A stretch of DNA of 36,715 nucleotides from Stutzerimonas stutzeri (GTDB lineage Bacteria; Pseudomonadota; Gammaproteobacteria; Pseudomonadales; Pseudomonadaceae). The notes under the pieces are model-generated. The model did not search any database. It saw nothing but the letters and a program-made list of their open reading frames with translations, and had not been told where the DNA came from. A program made the translations under genes and the position numbers. The stretch is from NCBI RefSeq assembly GCF_013522825.1, contig NZ_JAAMQZ010000043.1, positions 1-36,715 of the forward strand, in the 5' to 3' direction. This document shows positions 7,460-19,689 of this stretch, in pieces (position 1 is the first letter of the stretch; every line of letters begins with the position of its first letter).

Positions 7460-8618
7460 CAGCAAACTCCAGACTTCCCTGTTTTACCAGTTGCAGCACA
7501 AGATTACGCCCATCTTCATCGTTCAGCCATTGGCCAAGGTTTTCGCTGTGCAGTGCATCGGCGGAGCAGAGCAGCTTCAGCAGTTCCTTCAGATGGGGTG
7601 GGAGCAGGCGGCTCTGGCCGCTGGCGAACAGCAGAAGACCGATGTCGATTTCGCTCCAGGCTAGGCGGGCGCTGAGATTGCGCACCAGGATGGCGCCATT
7701 GGCGAGGGCCTCGGACAGTTGCTGCTCATCGATCTCCGGTCCCTGTACGCGTTCCGGATAGCGGGGTTCGGTCATGAACTGGCCGAACCAGGTCAGCAGC
7801 AGACGCTCGTCACCCATGTGTTCGTTGAGCATGGCTCGCAGGCGATCCAGCGCATCGCTCTGGATCTGGTGCGGGTCCTCGACGGGTAGCTGGTCGGCAT
7901 CGCTGTAGCGTTCTTCATCGGGCAGGAACTGTGCGAGAAAATCGGTGAAATGCGTCAGTACTTCCGCCGCGCTGGGTGCCCGGAAGCCTACCGAGTAGGT
8001 CATGCAGGCATCCTCGGCGGTGCCGAAATGCGCCAGGCGGGGTGGCAGGTAGAGCATGTCGCCGGGTTCCAGCACCCATTCATCGGTACCCTGGAAGTCG
8101 GCGAGAATGCGCAGGTCGCCATGTTCCAGCAGAGGGCTTTCGCTGTCGCACATCTGGCCGATGCGCCAACGGCGCTGGCCGTGAGCCTGGAGCAGGAAGA
8201 CGTCATAGTTGTCGAAGTGGGGGCCGACGCCACCACCGGGGGCGGCGAAGCTGACCATCACGTCATCGATGCGCCAGTTAGGCAAAAAGCGGAAGTGCTC
8301 GGTGAGTTCGGCGACTTCAGGAACCAGTTGGTCCACCGCCTGGACCAGCAGCGTCCAATCCCGCTCGGGCAGGTTCTGGTAGGTGTCTTCCGTGAACGGG
8401 CCGCGCCGAAGCTCCCAGGGGCTGTCGCCATGCTCCACGACCAGGCGTGATTCGACTTCTTCTTCCAGGGACAGCCCGGCCAGCTCATCGGGCGAAATCG
8501 GGTTTTCGAATGACAGAATGGCCTGACGGATAAGCAGCGGTTTCTTTTGCCAGTAATCACGCAGGAATTCGCGCGCACTGATACCGCCGAGGATTTGCAG
8601 GGGAATATCGGAAGTCAT
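7452..8618 (-). CDS. roxA: ribosomal protein L16 arginine hydroxylase (cupin/JmjC oxygenase)
   Basis: 388 aa Fe(II)/2-oxoglutarate oxygenase of the YcfD/RoxA family, which hydroxylates an arginine of ribosomal protein L16 (Arg81 in E. coli). The facial triad is visible as His134-x-Asp136 in GPHFDNYDVF and His197 in PPRLAHFG. The C-terminal ~150 residues form the dimerisation/winged-helix part seen in the E. coli enzyme. The reading frame extends to 8681, but MTSDIPLQILGG at 8618 has AAGG eight bases upstream and lines up with relatives. It is first in a four-gene minus-strand cluster with the GNAT, the 206 aa protein and the secretin-like gene. A terminator separates it from purB. An alternative symbol is ycfD. 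Confidence 0.92.
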   Translation of the reverse strand: MTSDIPLQILGGISAREFLRDYWQKKPLLIRQAILSFENPISPDELAGLSLEEEVESRLVVEHGDSPWELRRGPFTEDTYQNLPERDWTLLVQAVDQLVPEVAELTEHFRFLPNWRIDDVMVSFAAPGGGVGPHFDNYDVFLLQAHGQRRWRIGQMCDSESPLLEHGDLRILADFQGTDEWVLEPGDMLYLPPRLAHFGTAEDACMTYSVGFRAPSAAEVLTHFTDFLAQFLPDEERYSDADQLPVEDPHQIQSDALDRLRAMLNEHMGDERLLLTWFGQFMTEPRYPERVQGPEIDEQQLSEALANGAILVRNLSARLAWSEIDIGLLLFASGQSRLLPPHLKELLKLLCSADALHSENLGQWLNDEDGRNLVLQLVKQGSLEFADD

Positions 8619-8650
8619 GCCGTGTACCTTGCTCTGTGGATAGAGCTGTA

Positions 8651-8677
8651 ATAAAAACGCCCGGCACTGCCGGGCGT
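8651..8677 (-). terminator. purB terminator
   Basis: ACGCCCGGC (8657-8665) pairs with GCCGGGCGT (8669-8677) over a 3 base loop. On the minus strand TTTTTAT follows the stem. It lies 18 bases past the purB stop. Confidence 0.9.
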
Positions 8678-8694
8678 GCAAAAGGGGAATTCGC

Positions 8695-10065
8695 TCAGAC
8701 CCGCTTGGCCTGGGCCACGGCGTTGCCGATGTAGTTCGCCGGCGTGAGTGCGCGCAATTCTTCCTTGGCCGCTTCGGGCATCTCGAGGCTGGCGATGAAA
8801 GATTGCAGCGCTTCAGGGCTGATGCCCTTGCCGCGCGTCAATTCCTTGAGTTTCTCGTAGGGGTTTTCGATGGCGTAGCGACGCATGACGGTCTGCACCG
8901 GTTCGGCCAGCACTTCCCAGCAGTTGTCGAGATCTTCGGCGATGCGTGCAGCGTTCAGCTCCAGCTTGCCGATGCCCTTGAGGCTGGCTTCGTAGGCGAT
9001 GACGCTGTGGGCGAAACCGACGCCCAGGTTGCGCAGGACGGTGGAATCGGTCAGGTCGCGTTGCCAGCGGGAGATCGGCAGCTTGCTGGCCAGGTGCTGC
9101 AGGATGGCGTTGGCGATCCCCAGGTTACCTTCGGAGTTCTCGAAGTCGATGGGGTTGACCTTGTGCGGCATGGTCGAGGAGCCGATTTCGCCGGCGACGG
9201 TCTTCTGCTTGAAATAGCCGAGGGAGATATAGCCCCAGATGTCGCGGTCGAAATCGATCAGGATGGTGTTGAACCGCGCCACGGCATCGAACAGTTCGGC
9301 GATGTAGTCATGCGGCTCGATCTGCGTGGTGTAGGGGTTGAACTGCAGGCCCAGGTCGCCCTCGATGAATTCGCGGGCATTGGCTTCCCAGTCCACGTCC
9401 GGGTAGGCGGACAGGTGGGCGTTGTAGTTGCCGACTGCGCCATTGATCTTGCCCAGCAGCGGTACGGCGGCAACCTGGGCGATCTGGCGCTCCAGGCGGT
9501 AGACCACGTTGGCCAGTTCCTTGCCCAGGGTGGTCGGCGATGCCGGCTGGCCGTGGGTGCGTGACAGCATCGGCACATCGGCGAATTGCACGGCCAGGGC
9601 GCGAATGGATTCGGCCAGTTGGCGCATTAGCGGCAGCAGCACGCTGTCGCGGCCTTCGCGCAGCATCAGCGCGTGGGACAGGTTGTTGATGTCTTCGCTG
9701 GTGCAGGCGAAGTGGATGAATTCGTTGACCTTGGCCAGCTCAGGCAGCTGTTTGGCCTGCTCCTTGAGGAGGTATTCCACGGCTTTGACGTCGTGGTTGG
9801 TGGTGCGCTCGAATTCCTTGACGCGCTCGGCATGCTCCAACTGGAAGTTTTCCGCAAGCTGGTCGAGCAGCGCATTGGCTTCGTCGGAGAAGGGCGCAAC
9901 TTCCGGAATACCGCTGTGAGCGGCGAGGCGCTGCAGCCAGCGGACTTCGACCTGAACACGGCAGCGAATCAGGCCGAATTCGCTGAAAATCGGGCGCAGG
10001 GCGCTGGTTTTGCCGGCATAGCGGCCATCGACGGGGGAAACCGCGGTGAGCGAGGAAAGCTGCAT
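8695..10065 (-). CDS. purB: adenylosuccinate lyase
   Basis: 456 aa, standard length for the proteobacterial form. It catalyses two fumarate-releasing steps of purine synthesis: SAICAR to AICAR and adenylosuccinate to AMP. The fumarase/aspartase superfamily signature is visible as GEIGSSTMPHKVNPIDFENSEGN, whose flexible loop carries the catalytic serine, and LSRTHGQPASPTTLGKE contains the catalytic histidine. The start MQLSSLTAVSPVDGRYAGKT at 10065 is the usual family start; upstream in-frame ATG codons at 10074 and 10092 would only add short unrelated extensions. A near-perfect TATAAT lies 44 bases upstream and a terminator follows the gene, so it is probably monocistronic. Confidence 0.96.
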   Translation of the reverse strand: MQLSSLTAVSPVDGRYAGKTSALRPIFSEFGLIRCRVQVEVRWLQRLAAHSGIPEVAPFSDEANALLDQLAENFQLEHAERVKEFERTTNHDVKAVEYLLKEQAKQLPELAKVNEFIHFACTSEDINNLSHALMLREGRDSVLLPLMRQLAESIRALAVQFADVPMLSRTHGQPASPTTLGKELANVVYRLERQIAQVAAVPLLGKINGAVGNYNAHLSAYPDVDWEANAREFIEGDLGLQFNPYTTQIEPHDYIAELFDAVARFNTILIDFDRDIWGYISLGYFKQKTVAGEIGSSTMPHKVNPIDFENSEGNLGIANAILQHLASKLPISRWQRDLTDSTVLRNLGVGFAHSVIAYEASLKGIGKLELNAARIAEDLDNCWEVLAEPVQTVMRRYAIENPYEKLKELTRGKGISPEALQSFIASLEMPEAAKEELRALTPANYIGNAVAQAKRV

Positions 10066-10108
10066 AGGAGGCATTCTCAGGCAGTCGAGCAACGAAAAGA
10101 GGGCGCAG

Positions 10109-10114
10109 ATTATA
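10109..10114 (-). promoter_or_regulatory. -10 box of the purB promoter
   Basis: TATAAT on the minus strand at 10114-10109 would start transcription near 10102, 37 bases before purB. The -35 region at 17 base spacing is poor, so this half of the promoter is weak or activator-dependent. Confidence 0.5.
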
Positions 10115-10124
10115 CATGAAAGCG

Positions 10125-10155
10125 ACTCGACCGACCGAAGGCTGTCGGTTCGAGT
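10125..10155 (-). terminator. hairpin between hflD and purB
   Basis: ACTCGACCGAC (10125-10135) pairs with GTCGGTTCGAGT (10144-10155) with one bulged base and an 8 base loop. On the minus strand CGCTTTC follows. It lies 9 bases past the hflD stop and just upstream of the purB -10 box, so it could be the hflD terminator. Confidence 0.5.
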
Positions 10156-10163
10156 GCGCCCGG

Positions 10164-10787
10164 CTACTCGGACCGTAGCATTGGATAGAGCGTGTCGAGC
10201 ATCTTGCGGCGGCTGAAAACCAGCTGCCAGCGATGCCCGCCAAGCTGGCGCCAGAGCCGCGCCGAGCGGATACCGGCGAGCAGCAGCGCACGGATTTTCG
10301 CGGCGTTGTCGGTCTGCTGGAGATGACGCATGTCGCCCTGCACCTGAATACGCTGCCGAAAGGTGCTGATGGTGTCCTGATACAGGCCGCCGAAGGACGC
10401 GACGACATTTTCATGGGTCAGCCCGAAGTGCTCGACCTGCTGCTGGATCTGGTCCAGGCGACTGCCGATCACCTGCAGCAGGTCGCCGCGCTTGTCCAGT
10501 TGCCGCTCCAGGCCGATCATTGCCAGCGCATAGCGCAGCGGCTCGCGTTGCAGGCTGCTGGTGTTGCGCTCCAGGGCGCTGGCGAGCGCCCGATAGCCGT
10601 CGCGCAGATTGAGGTCGTCGCCGCCGTAGATTTCCACCACCGGCTTGTTCTCGCGTACCAGCAGGCTCTCGAACATGCAGGCCAGCGAGGCGTTGGGCAC
10701 CTGGCCGGTGCGGGCGATCCGGTCAACCAGGGTTGCGGCCTCGAATACCGCGCCGAGTGCGATCAGCTGTTCCTGCATGGGGGTCAT
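10164..10787 (-). CDS. hflD: HflD, high-frequency lysogenization protein homolog
   Basis: 207 aa, mostly alpha-helical, no signal peptide. It matches the HflD (YcfC) family along its length, with the conserved LASALERNTSSLQREPLRYALAMIGLERQL and GDMRHLQQTDNAAKIRALLLAGIRSA.LW segments. In E. coli HflD associates with the inner membrane and binds the lambda CII protein; its cellular role is unclear. Genes mnmA-hflD-purB are neighbours in many gamma-proteobacteria, and the same order is present here. The start overlaps the mnmA stop by four bases (ATGA), so it is translationally coupled to mnmA. Confidence 0.92.
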   Translation of the reverse strand: MTPMQEQLIALGAVFEAATLVDRIARTGQVPNASLACMFESLLVRENKPVVEIYGGDDLNLRDGYRALASALERNTSSLQREPLRYALAMIGLERQLDKRGDLLQVIGSRLDQIQQQVEHFGLTHENVVASFGGLYQDTISTFRQRIQVQGDMRHLQQTDNAAKIRALLLAGIRSARLWRQLGGHRWQLVFSRRKMLDTLYPMLRSE

Positions 10788-11914
10788 GGGCGATCTCCGT
10801 CGAACCAGGGTTCGGCGCTTTCGATCACGCCGCCACCGAGGCAGATTTCACCGTCATAGAACACCACCGATTGACCGGGTGTCACGGCGCGTTGAGGCTC
10901 GTCGAATTCGACCCGGTAGCCAGCATCGGTCTTTTCCAGCCTGCAGGTCTGATCGGCCTGGCGGTAGCGCACCTTGGCCGCGATGCGCAGCGGCGCGGAC
11001 AGTTCGACAGGGTTGACCCAGTAGATGTCCGATACACGCAGGGCGCGTGCGAACAACCAGGGATGGTCATTGCCCTGGCCGACCAACAGTACGTTGCGCT
11101 CCAGGTCCTTGCTCAAGACGTACCAGGGCTCATCGCCAGCGTCTCTCAGACCACCGATCCCCAGCCCCTGACGCTGCCCGATGGTGTGGTACATAAGGCC
11201 GTGGTGCCGCCCGATGACCTCGCCGTCGATGGTCTCGATGTCGCCGGGCTGGGCCGGCAGGTACTGTTTGAGGAAGTCACTGAAGCGACGCTCGCCGATA
11301 AAGCAGATGCCGGTGGAGTCCTTCTTCTTCGCCGTGGCCAGGCCGTATTTCTCGGCGATGGTGCGTACCTCCGGCTTTTCCAGCTCGCCGACGGGAAACA
11401 GGGTCTTGCTCAACTGCGCGCCGCCGACGGCGTGGAGGAAATAGCTCTGGTCCTTGTTCGGGTCCAGGCCCTTGAGCAGTTCGCAGCGCCCGTCGACATC
11501 GCGGCGGCGCACGTAGTGGCCGGTGGCGATCAGGTCGGCCCCGAGCGACAGGGCATAATCGAGGAAGGCCTTGAACTTGATTTCCCGGTTGCAGAGGATG
11601 TCAGGATTCGGTGTACGGCCCGCCTTGTACTCGGCGAGAAAATGCTCGAATACGTTATCCCAGTATTCGGCGGCGAAGTTGGCCGTGTGCAGTCTGATCC
11701 CGATTCTGTCGCAGACAGCCTGGGCGTCCGCCAGGTCTTCCCGGGCGGTGCAGTACTCGGTGCCGTCGTCTTCTTCCCAGTTCTTCATGAACAGGCCTTC
11801 GACCTGATAACCCTGTTCGAGCAGGAGCAGGGCGGAAACCGAAGAGTCGACGCCACCGGACATGCCGACGATGACGCGCAGGGTTTCAGGGGCTTGGAGG
11901 GCTGGATCGGACAT
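10784..11914 (-). CDS. mnmA: tRNA-specific 2-thiouridylase MnmA
   Basis: 376 aa. MnmA adenylates and thiolates U34 of tRNA-Lys, -Glu and -Gln to form 2-thiouridine, taking sulfur from the TusE persulfide. The PP-loop SGGVDSS sits at residues 19-25; the two catalytic cysteines are Cys108 in NPDILCNREIKF and Cys204 in DSTGICFIGERRF. The C-terminal half holds the usual beta-barrel region (GLMYHTIGQRQGLGIGG). The start MSDPALQ at 11914 is chosen by comparison with P. aeruginosa; the frame continues eight codons further. Its sulfur donors TusBCDE are encoded ~21 kb away in the same window. Confidence 0.96.
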   Translation of the reverse strand: MSDPALQAPETLRVIVGMSGGVDSSVSALLLLEQGYQVEGLFMKNWEEDDGTEYCTAREDLADAQAVCDRIGIRLHTANFAAEYWDNVFEHFLAEYKAGRTPNPDILCNREIKFKAFLDYALSLGADLIATGHYVRRRDVDGRCELLKGLDPNKDQSYFLHAVGGAQLSKTLFPVGELEKPEVRTIAEKYGLATAKKKDSTGICFIGERRFSDFLKQYLPAQPGDIETIDGEVIGRHHGLMYHTIGQRQGLGIGGLRDAGDEPWYVLSKDLERNVLLVGQGNDHPWLFARALRVSDIYWVNPVELSAPLRIAAKVRYRQADQTCRLEKTDAGYRVEFDEPQRAVTPGQSVVFYDGEICLGGGVIESAEPWFDGDRP

Positions 11915-11973
11915 GGGATCTCGGTAGCGGGCTGCCAAAAATACGAAATTCTACAGGCTGACGAAGACAAAGG

Positions 11974-12423
11974 CTAAGGGCGTGGATCACGCAGTATGTC
12001 CAGGCTGTACAGCGAACCGGCCAGATAGTCATCGATACAGCGCGGCACCAGTTCACTGCGCCAGTGTTCGGGCCGGGCCGCCAGCTCGTCCCGGCTCAGC
12101 CAGTGGGCGGCGATGATATCGCTGTCGAGCGGTCGCTGTGGATGATGCAGGACGGGCCGGGCGGCAAAACAGACGCGCTGGTAGGTCACGCCGTTGGCGG
12201 GCGCAGTGTAGAGGTAGATGCCGACGACAGCGCTCAGCTCTACCTCCCAGCCGGTTTCCTCCAGTGTTTCGCGTATTGCCGCCTGTTGCAGGCTTTCATT
12301 GGGTTCCAGGTGTCCGGCGGGCTGGTTCAGTACCCGCTGTCCCGCCTGGGATTCTTCGACCATGAGAAAGTGACCATTGCGCTCGACGATGGTGGCGACG
12401 GTGATGTGGGGGTGCCAGGTCAT
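11974..12423 (-). CDS. nudJ: Nudix hydrolase (NudJ-like)
   Basis: 149 aa. A perfect Nudix box GX5EX7REUXEEXGU is visible as GHLEPNESLQQAAIRETLEETGW (residues ~36-58), preceded by the HITVATIVERNGHFLMVEE strands. In E. coli NudJ, encoded next to mnmA (trmU), hydrolyses nucleoside di- and triphosphates and HMP-PP. The neighbourhood nudJ-mnmA-hflD-purB seen here is the same, which supports the NudJ name over a generic Nudix label. ATG at 12423 is preferred over the upstream in-frame ATG at 12453 because GAAGA lies eight bases before it and the family starts at this point. The gene ends 60 bases before mnmA and is probably the first of the mnmA-hflD unit. Confidence 0.88.
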   Translation of the reverse strand: MTWHPHITVATIVERNGHFLMVEESQAGQRVLNQPAGHLEPNESLQQAAIRETLEETGWEVELSAVVGIYLYTAPANGVTYQRVCFAARPVLHHPQRPLDSDIIAAHWLSRDELAARPEHWRSELVPRCIDDYLAGSLYSLDILRDPRP

Positions 12424-12481
12424 ATGAATATCTTCGGGGCAGTGGTGGTTCATGGTAACAGTGGAGCCTGGCCTGAAAACG

Positions 12482-12510
12482 CGAAACCCCAGCGCAGGGC
12501 TGGGGTTTCG
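12482..12510. terminator. idh terminator
   Basis: CGAAACCCCAGC (12482-12493) pairs with GCTGGGGTTTCG (12499-12510) around a 5 base loop. GCGTTTTC follows on the minus strand. It separates idh from nudJ. Confidence 0.85.
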
Positions 12511-12544
12511 TTTGCCGTAACGCCTTCAGGCGTCAGACGACAGG

Positions 12545-14770
<2,226 letters not shown>

Positions 14771-15123
14771 TGATGTTGGCTCTCTCTTGCTGTGCGTGCA
14801 CAGAATCCCGAAGTGCGTGGGTAGACGCTCTGGCTGCGTTCGTTGAGCCAGAAATCGAGGTTCGCCGCGATGATGTTGGGTACACCACTAGAGTGTTGGC
14901 TCCATACGGCTGCGGTTGGCAGTCGGATGGTTTCAGGAGAGGAGGACTCGTTAGAGACCGGCTGGCTCCTCATGACTCGTTAGTCACCTAAGTAGTATAT
15001 CACCGCACGTCACTTTCCCAGAATGCCTAGACCATAAGACGATGGCAGAGATGGTTTCGGTCGATTCAACTGGGGTACTCTCAAGGATGACCACTGTTTT
15101 TACCCACCAAAACGGAGTCCAGC
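14771..15123. promoter_or_regulatory. divergent idh/icd control region
   Basis: 353 bases without a credible gene. It carries TGACT-CGTT-AGTCA, a perfect inverted repeat at 14973-14986, and the 10-mer GACTCGTTAG twice in direct orientation (14945-14954 and 14974-14983), so one copy lies inside the palindrome. On the idh side TCTGGCT (14829-14835) pairs with AGCCAGA (14846-14852) around a 10 base loop, probably in the idh leader. No full -35/-10 pair stands out on either strand. A regulator acting on both genes is a reasonable guess. Confidence 0.5.
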
Positions 15124-16380
<1,257 letters not shown>

Positions 16381-16392
16381 AAAATGGGTAAG

Positions 16393-16429
16393 AACAGAAA
16401 AGGCCGATCACCGATCGGCCTTTTCTGTT
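16393..16429. terminator. bidirectional terminator between icd and cspD
   Basis: A perfect 17 bp stem (16393-16409 with 16413-16429) with a 3 base loop. The stem arms include AAAA on one side and TTTT on the other, so it can end transcription in both directions between convergent genes. Confidence 0.95.
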
Positions 16430-16435
16430 GCTGGA

Positions 16436-16693
16436 TCAGGCTTCTACAGCCGAATGTTGGGAGATGGGCGCGACTGCATCCTCGGTTGCCTGCAACGACC
16501 TGATATTGGTTGCATGCAGGCCCTTGGGTCCCTGCAGAATTTCAAACCTGACCGCCTGCCCAGCCTTGAGAGTTCTATACCCTTCCATCTGAATGGCAGA
16601 GTAGTGGGCGAACAGGTCCTCATCGTCACCGTCTGCTACGATGAAACCATAGCCCTTGGCGTTGTTGAACCACTTGACCTTACCGCTTAGCAT
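16436..16693 (-). CDS. cspD: cold shock domain protein CspD
   Basis: 85 aa. One cold-shock domain fills residues 1-67 with RNP1-like KGYGFI and RNP2-like DLFAHY motifs; the C-terminal tail is short and variable. CspD proteins are stationary-phase induced, bind single-stranded DNA and inhibit replication in E. coli. The start MLSGKVKWFNN at 16693 has GAGGG nine bases upstream; a TTG start six codons earlier is less likely. Its position, divergent from clpS-clpA, is the same as in E. coli and P. aeruginosa, which separates it from other Csp paralogs. The 217 bases up to clpS must hold both promoters. Confidence 0.93.
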   Translation of the reverse strand: MLSGKVKWFNNAKGYGFIVADGDDEDLFAHYSAIQMEGYRTLKAGQAVRFEILQGPKGLHATNIRSLQATEDAVAPISQHSAVEA

Positions 16694-16910
16694 GCTCTTA
16701 TCCCTCTGCAAAGGAGTCCATCACTGGAGTAACATCCATTTCATTCCGCGCGGGTGCAGCACTGCATGACACCGTGCGCGCAACCTGTTGCCTTTGTGGC
16801 ACATACTGTTTGTATCATCGTTTTGCCGATAGTCAAGGCGACTCGTCAGGTGGCTGTGAAGCCCTTCAATTTACCCGGCCTTGGTGCCCCGACGTAGACC
16901 GTTTATTCGC

Positions 16911-17273
16911 ATGCGTGCATCACCAGTGATTCGACTAATATTCAATCAGGATCGACCAGAGAGCGAGGGCGACGACGCCTCCGGGGTGGCGATCGAAGAA
17001 GCCAGACCGCAACTGAAGGCACCACCCATGTTCAAAGTTGTCATGTTCAATGACGACTACACGCCAATGGACTTTGTCGTGGAGGTACTGGAGGGGATTT
17101 TCAATCACAACCGGGAGGTCTCCACCAGGATCATGCTGACGGTTCATACCGAAGGACGAGCCGTTTGTGGTGTTTACACTCGGGATGTTGCTGAAACCAA
17201 AGCGATGCAGGTCAATCAATATGCAAGGGAGTGCCAGCACCCGTTGCTTTGTGAGATCGAGAAGGACGGTTAA
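16911..17273 (+). CDS. clpS: ClpS, ClpA adaptor for N-end rule substrates
   Basis: 120 aa. ClpS binds proteins with N-terminal Leu, Phe, Tyr or Trp and delivers them to ClpAP. The conserved core spans residues ~38-120, with the amino-group-binding Asn47-Asp48 in VVMFNDDYTPMDFVVEVL and the VHTEGRAVCGVYTRDVAETKA segment lining the hydrophobic pocket. The first ~37 residues form the usual disordered N-terminal extension that engages ClpA. ATG at 16911 gives a typical length; the frame is open further upstream, and the ribosome binding site is weak. clpA follows after 29 bases, indicating one operon. Confidence 0.95.
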   Translation: MRASPVIRLIFNQDRPESEGDDASGVAIEEARPQLKAPPMFKVVMFNDDYTPMDFVVEVLEGIFNHNREVSTRIMLTVHTEGRAVCGVYTRDVAETKAMQVNQYARECQHPLLCEIEKDG

Positions 17274-17302
17274 CCCCGACTGCTGGGTAAGAGGTGAAAG
17301 CT

Positions 17303-19570
17303 ATGTTGAACCGTGAGCTCGAAGTCACTCTGAATCTGGCCTTCAAGGAGGCTCGTACCAAGCGTCATGAATTCATGACGGTGGAGCATCTCCTGTTAGC
17401 CCTGCTGGACAACGAGGCCGCCGCAACCGTTTTGCGCGCCTGCGGAGCCAGCCTCGACAAGCTGCGGCATGATCTGCAGGAATTCATTGATTCCACCACT
17501 CCGCTGATTCCTCAGCATGACGAAGAGCGTGAAACTCAGCCAACCCTGGGCTTCCAGCGAGTGCTGCAGCGTGCGGTTTTTCATGTGCAGAGTTCCGGCA
17601 AGCGCGAAGTCACGGGCGCCAATGTGCTGGTGGCGATATTCAGCGAGCAGGAAAGCCAGGCTGTTTATCTGCTCAAGCAACAGAACGTCGCGCGCATAGA
17701 TGTCGTCAACTACATCGCTCACGGTATTTCCAAGGTGCAGGGCGGCGGCAATGCCGAAAGCGACTCGGATATGCAGGATGAAGACGGTGGAGAAGCTTCT
17801 GCTTCCGGCAATCCGCTGGACGCCTATGCCAGCAATCTCAACGAGCTGGCGCGCCAGGGGCGAATCGATCCGCTGGTCGGGCGCGAACACGAAGTCGAGC
17901 GCGTCGCGCAGATCCTGGCGCGCAGGCGCAAGAACAATCCATTACTGGTGGGTGAGGCCGGGGTAGGCAAGACGGCGATCGCCGAAGGTCTGGCCAAGCG
18001 CATCGTCGATAACCAGGTGCCGGAGCTGCTGGCCGACAGCGTCGTCTATTCGCTGGACCTGGGTGCCTTGCTTGCGGGCACCAAGTACCGGGGCGACTTC
18101 GAGAAGCGTTTCAAGGCGCTGTTGAACGAATTGCGCAAGCGGCCCCAGGCGGTTCTGTTCATTGACGAAATCCATACCATCATCGGTGCAGGTGCTGCGT
18201 CGGGTGGCGTGATGGACGCTTCCAACCTGCTCAAGCCGCTGCTCTCCTCGGGTGAGATCCGCTGCATCGGCTCGACGACCTTTCAGGAGTTTCGCGGCAT
18301 CTTCGAGAAGGACAGGGCACTGGCGCGGCGCTTTCAGAAAGTCGATGTCAGCGAGCCGTCCGTCGAGGACACCATCGGCATTCTGCGCGGCCTGAAAGGG
18401 CGTTTCGAGCAGCACCACAGCATCGAGTACAGCGACGAATCACTGCGCGCGGCCGCCGAGCTGGCGTCGCGCTATATCAACGACCGCCATATGCCCGACA
18501 AGGCGATTGACGTGATCGACGAGGCGGGCGCCTTCCAGCGCCTGCAGCCGGAAGAAAAGCGCGCCAAGCGCATCGATGTGGAACAGGTCGAGGACATCGT
18601 CGCCAAGATCGCGCGGATTCCGCCAAAGCACGTCAGCACCTCCGACAAGGAGCTGCTGCGCAACCTGGAGCGCGACCTGAAACTGACGGTCTTTGGCCAG
18701 GATGACGCGATCGACTCGCTGTCTACCGCGATCAAGCTTTCCCGTGCCGGGCTGAAAGCGCCGGACAAGCCGGTAGGCTCGTTCCTCTTTGCCGGCCCCA
18801 CCGGCGTCGGCAAGACCGAAGCCGCCAGACAGCTGGCCCGTGCGCTGGGTATCGAGCTGGTGCGCTTCGACATGTCCGAGTACATGGAGCGGCACACGGT
18901 ATCACGCCTGATCGGCGCGCCTCCCGGCTATGTGGGGTTCGATCAGGGTGGCCTGCTGACCGAGGCGATCACCAAGCAGCCGCATTGCGTACTGCTGCTC
19001 GACGAGATCGAGAAGGCTCATCCTGAAGTCTTCAACCTGCTGCTGCAGGTCATGGACCACGGGACGCTGACGGACAACAACGGGCGCAAGGCGGACTTCC
19101 GCAACGTCATCCTCATCATGACCACCAATGCCGGGGCGGAAACGGCGGCCAGGGCTTCGATCGGCTTCACGCATCAGGACCATGCGTCCGATGCGATGGA
19201 AGTGATCAAGAAGAGCTTCACGCCCGAATTCCGCAACCGCCTGGATACCATCATCCAGTTCGGTCGCCTGAGCCATGAGGTGATCAAGAGCATCGTGGAC
19301 AAGTTCCTCATCGAGTTGCAGGCGCAGCTTGAGGACAAGCACGTCACGCTGGAGGTCTCGGATGCGGCGCGCGGCTGGCTGGCCGAGGGTGGTTACGACG
19401 TGCAGATGGGTGCAAGGCCAATGGCGCGGCTGATCCAGGACAAGATCAAGCGACCGTTGGCAGAAGAGATTCTCTTTGGCGAACTGGCCGAACATGGCGG
19501 CGTGGTTCACGTCGATGTGCGTGATGGAGAGCTGGTCTTCGAATTCGAAACCAGCGCCGAGCTCGCCTGA
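17303..19570 (+). CDS. clpA: ClpA, ATPase subunit of the ClpAP protease
   Basis: 755 aa AAA+ unfoldase that feeds proteins into ClpP. Two Clp-N repeats occupy residues ~2-145, where ClpS docks, followed by an acidic Gly/Ser linker (150-170). The first AAA+ module has Walker A GEAGVGKT (217-224) and Walker B VLFIDEIH (284-291); the second has Walker A GPTGVGKT (498-505) and Walker B VLLLDEIEKAH. There is no ClpB-type middle coiled coil, which distinguishes it from ClpB. ATG at 17303 has GAGGTG eight bases before it; the frame can be read from a GTG three codons earlier that is itself part of the Shine-Dalgarno. clpP is not in the window. Confidence 0.97.
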   Translation: MLNRELEVTLNLAFKEARTKRHEFMTVEHLLLALLDNEAAATVLRACGASLDKLRHDLQEFIDSTTPLIPQHDEERETQPTLGFQRVLQRAVFHVQSSGKREVTGANVLVAIFSEQESQAVYLLKQQNVARIDVVNYIAHGISKVQGGGNAESDSDMQDEDGGEASASGNPLDAYASNLNELARQGRIDPLVGREHEVERVAQILARRRKNNPLLVGEAGVGKTAIAEGLAKRIVDNQVPELLADSVVYSLDLGALLAGTKYRGDFEKRFKALLNELRKRPQAVLFIDEIHTIIGAGAASGGVMDASNLLKPLLSSGEIRCIGSTTFQEFRGIFEKDRALARRFQKVDVSEPSVEDTIGILRGLKGRFEQHHSIEYSDESLRAAAELASRYINDRHMPDKAIDVIDEAGAFQRLQPEEKRAKRIDVEQVEDIVAKIARIPPKHVSTSDKELLRNLERDLKLTVFGQDDAIDSLSTAIKLSRAGLKAPDKPVGSFLFAGPTGVGKTEAARQLARALGIELVRFDMSEYMERHTVSRLIGAPPGYVGFDQGGLLTEAITKQPHCVLLLDEIEKAHPEVFNLLLQVMDHGTLTDNNGRKADFRNVILIMTTNAGAETAARASIGFTHQDHASDAMEVIKKSFTPEFRNRLDTIIQFGRLSHEVIKSIVDKFLIELQAQLEDKHVTLEVSDAARGWLAEGGYDVQMGARPMARLIQDKIKRPLAEEILFGELAEHGGVVHVDVRDGELVFEFETSAELA

Positions 19571-19606
19571 GGAGCGGGCGAGGCATCTACCACGGGTGAA
19601 ATCAGA

Positions 19607-19632
19607 ACGCCTGGCAGTTGCCGGGCGTTTTG
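19607..19632 (+). terminator. clpA terminator
   Basis: ACGCCTGGC (19607-19615) pairs with GCCGGGCGT (19620-19628) with one T/G wobble and a 4 base loop, followed by TTT. It lies 36 bases after clpA. Confidence 0.8.
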
Positions 19633-19689
19633 CTATCCGCTATTCGCGTGCAATGACAGGACAGGCGCTGGGGGCATGGAAGTACAAAC

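Noticed and set aside
10733..11977. 414 codon plus-strand frame opposite mnmA
   Set aside because: Shadow of mnmA, which carries intact catalytic motifs on the other strand.
18046..18897. Overlapping minus-strand frames inside clpA with AAA-like look
   Set aside because: They are complements of the two ClpA ATPase modules and not independent genes.
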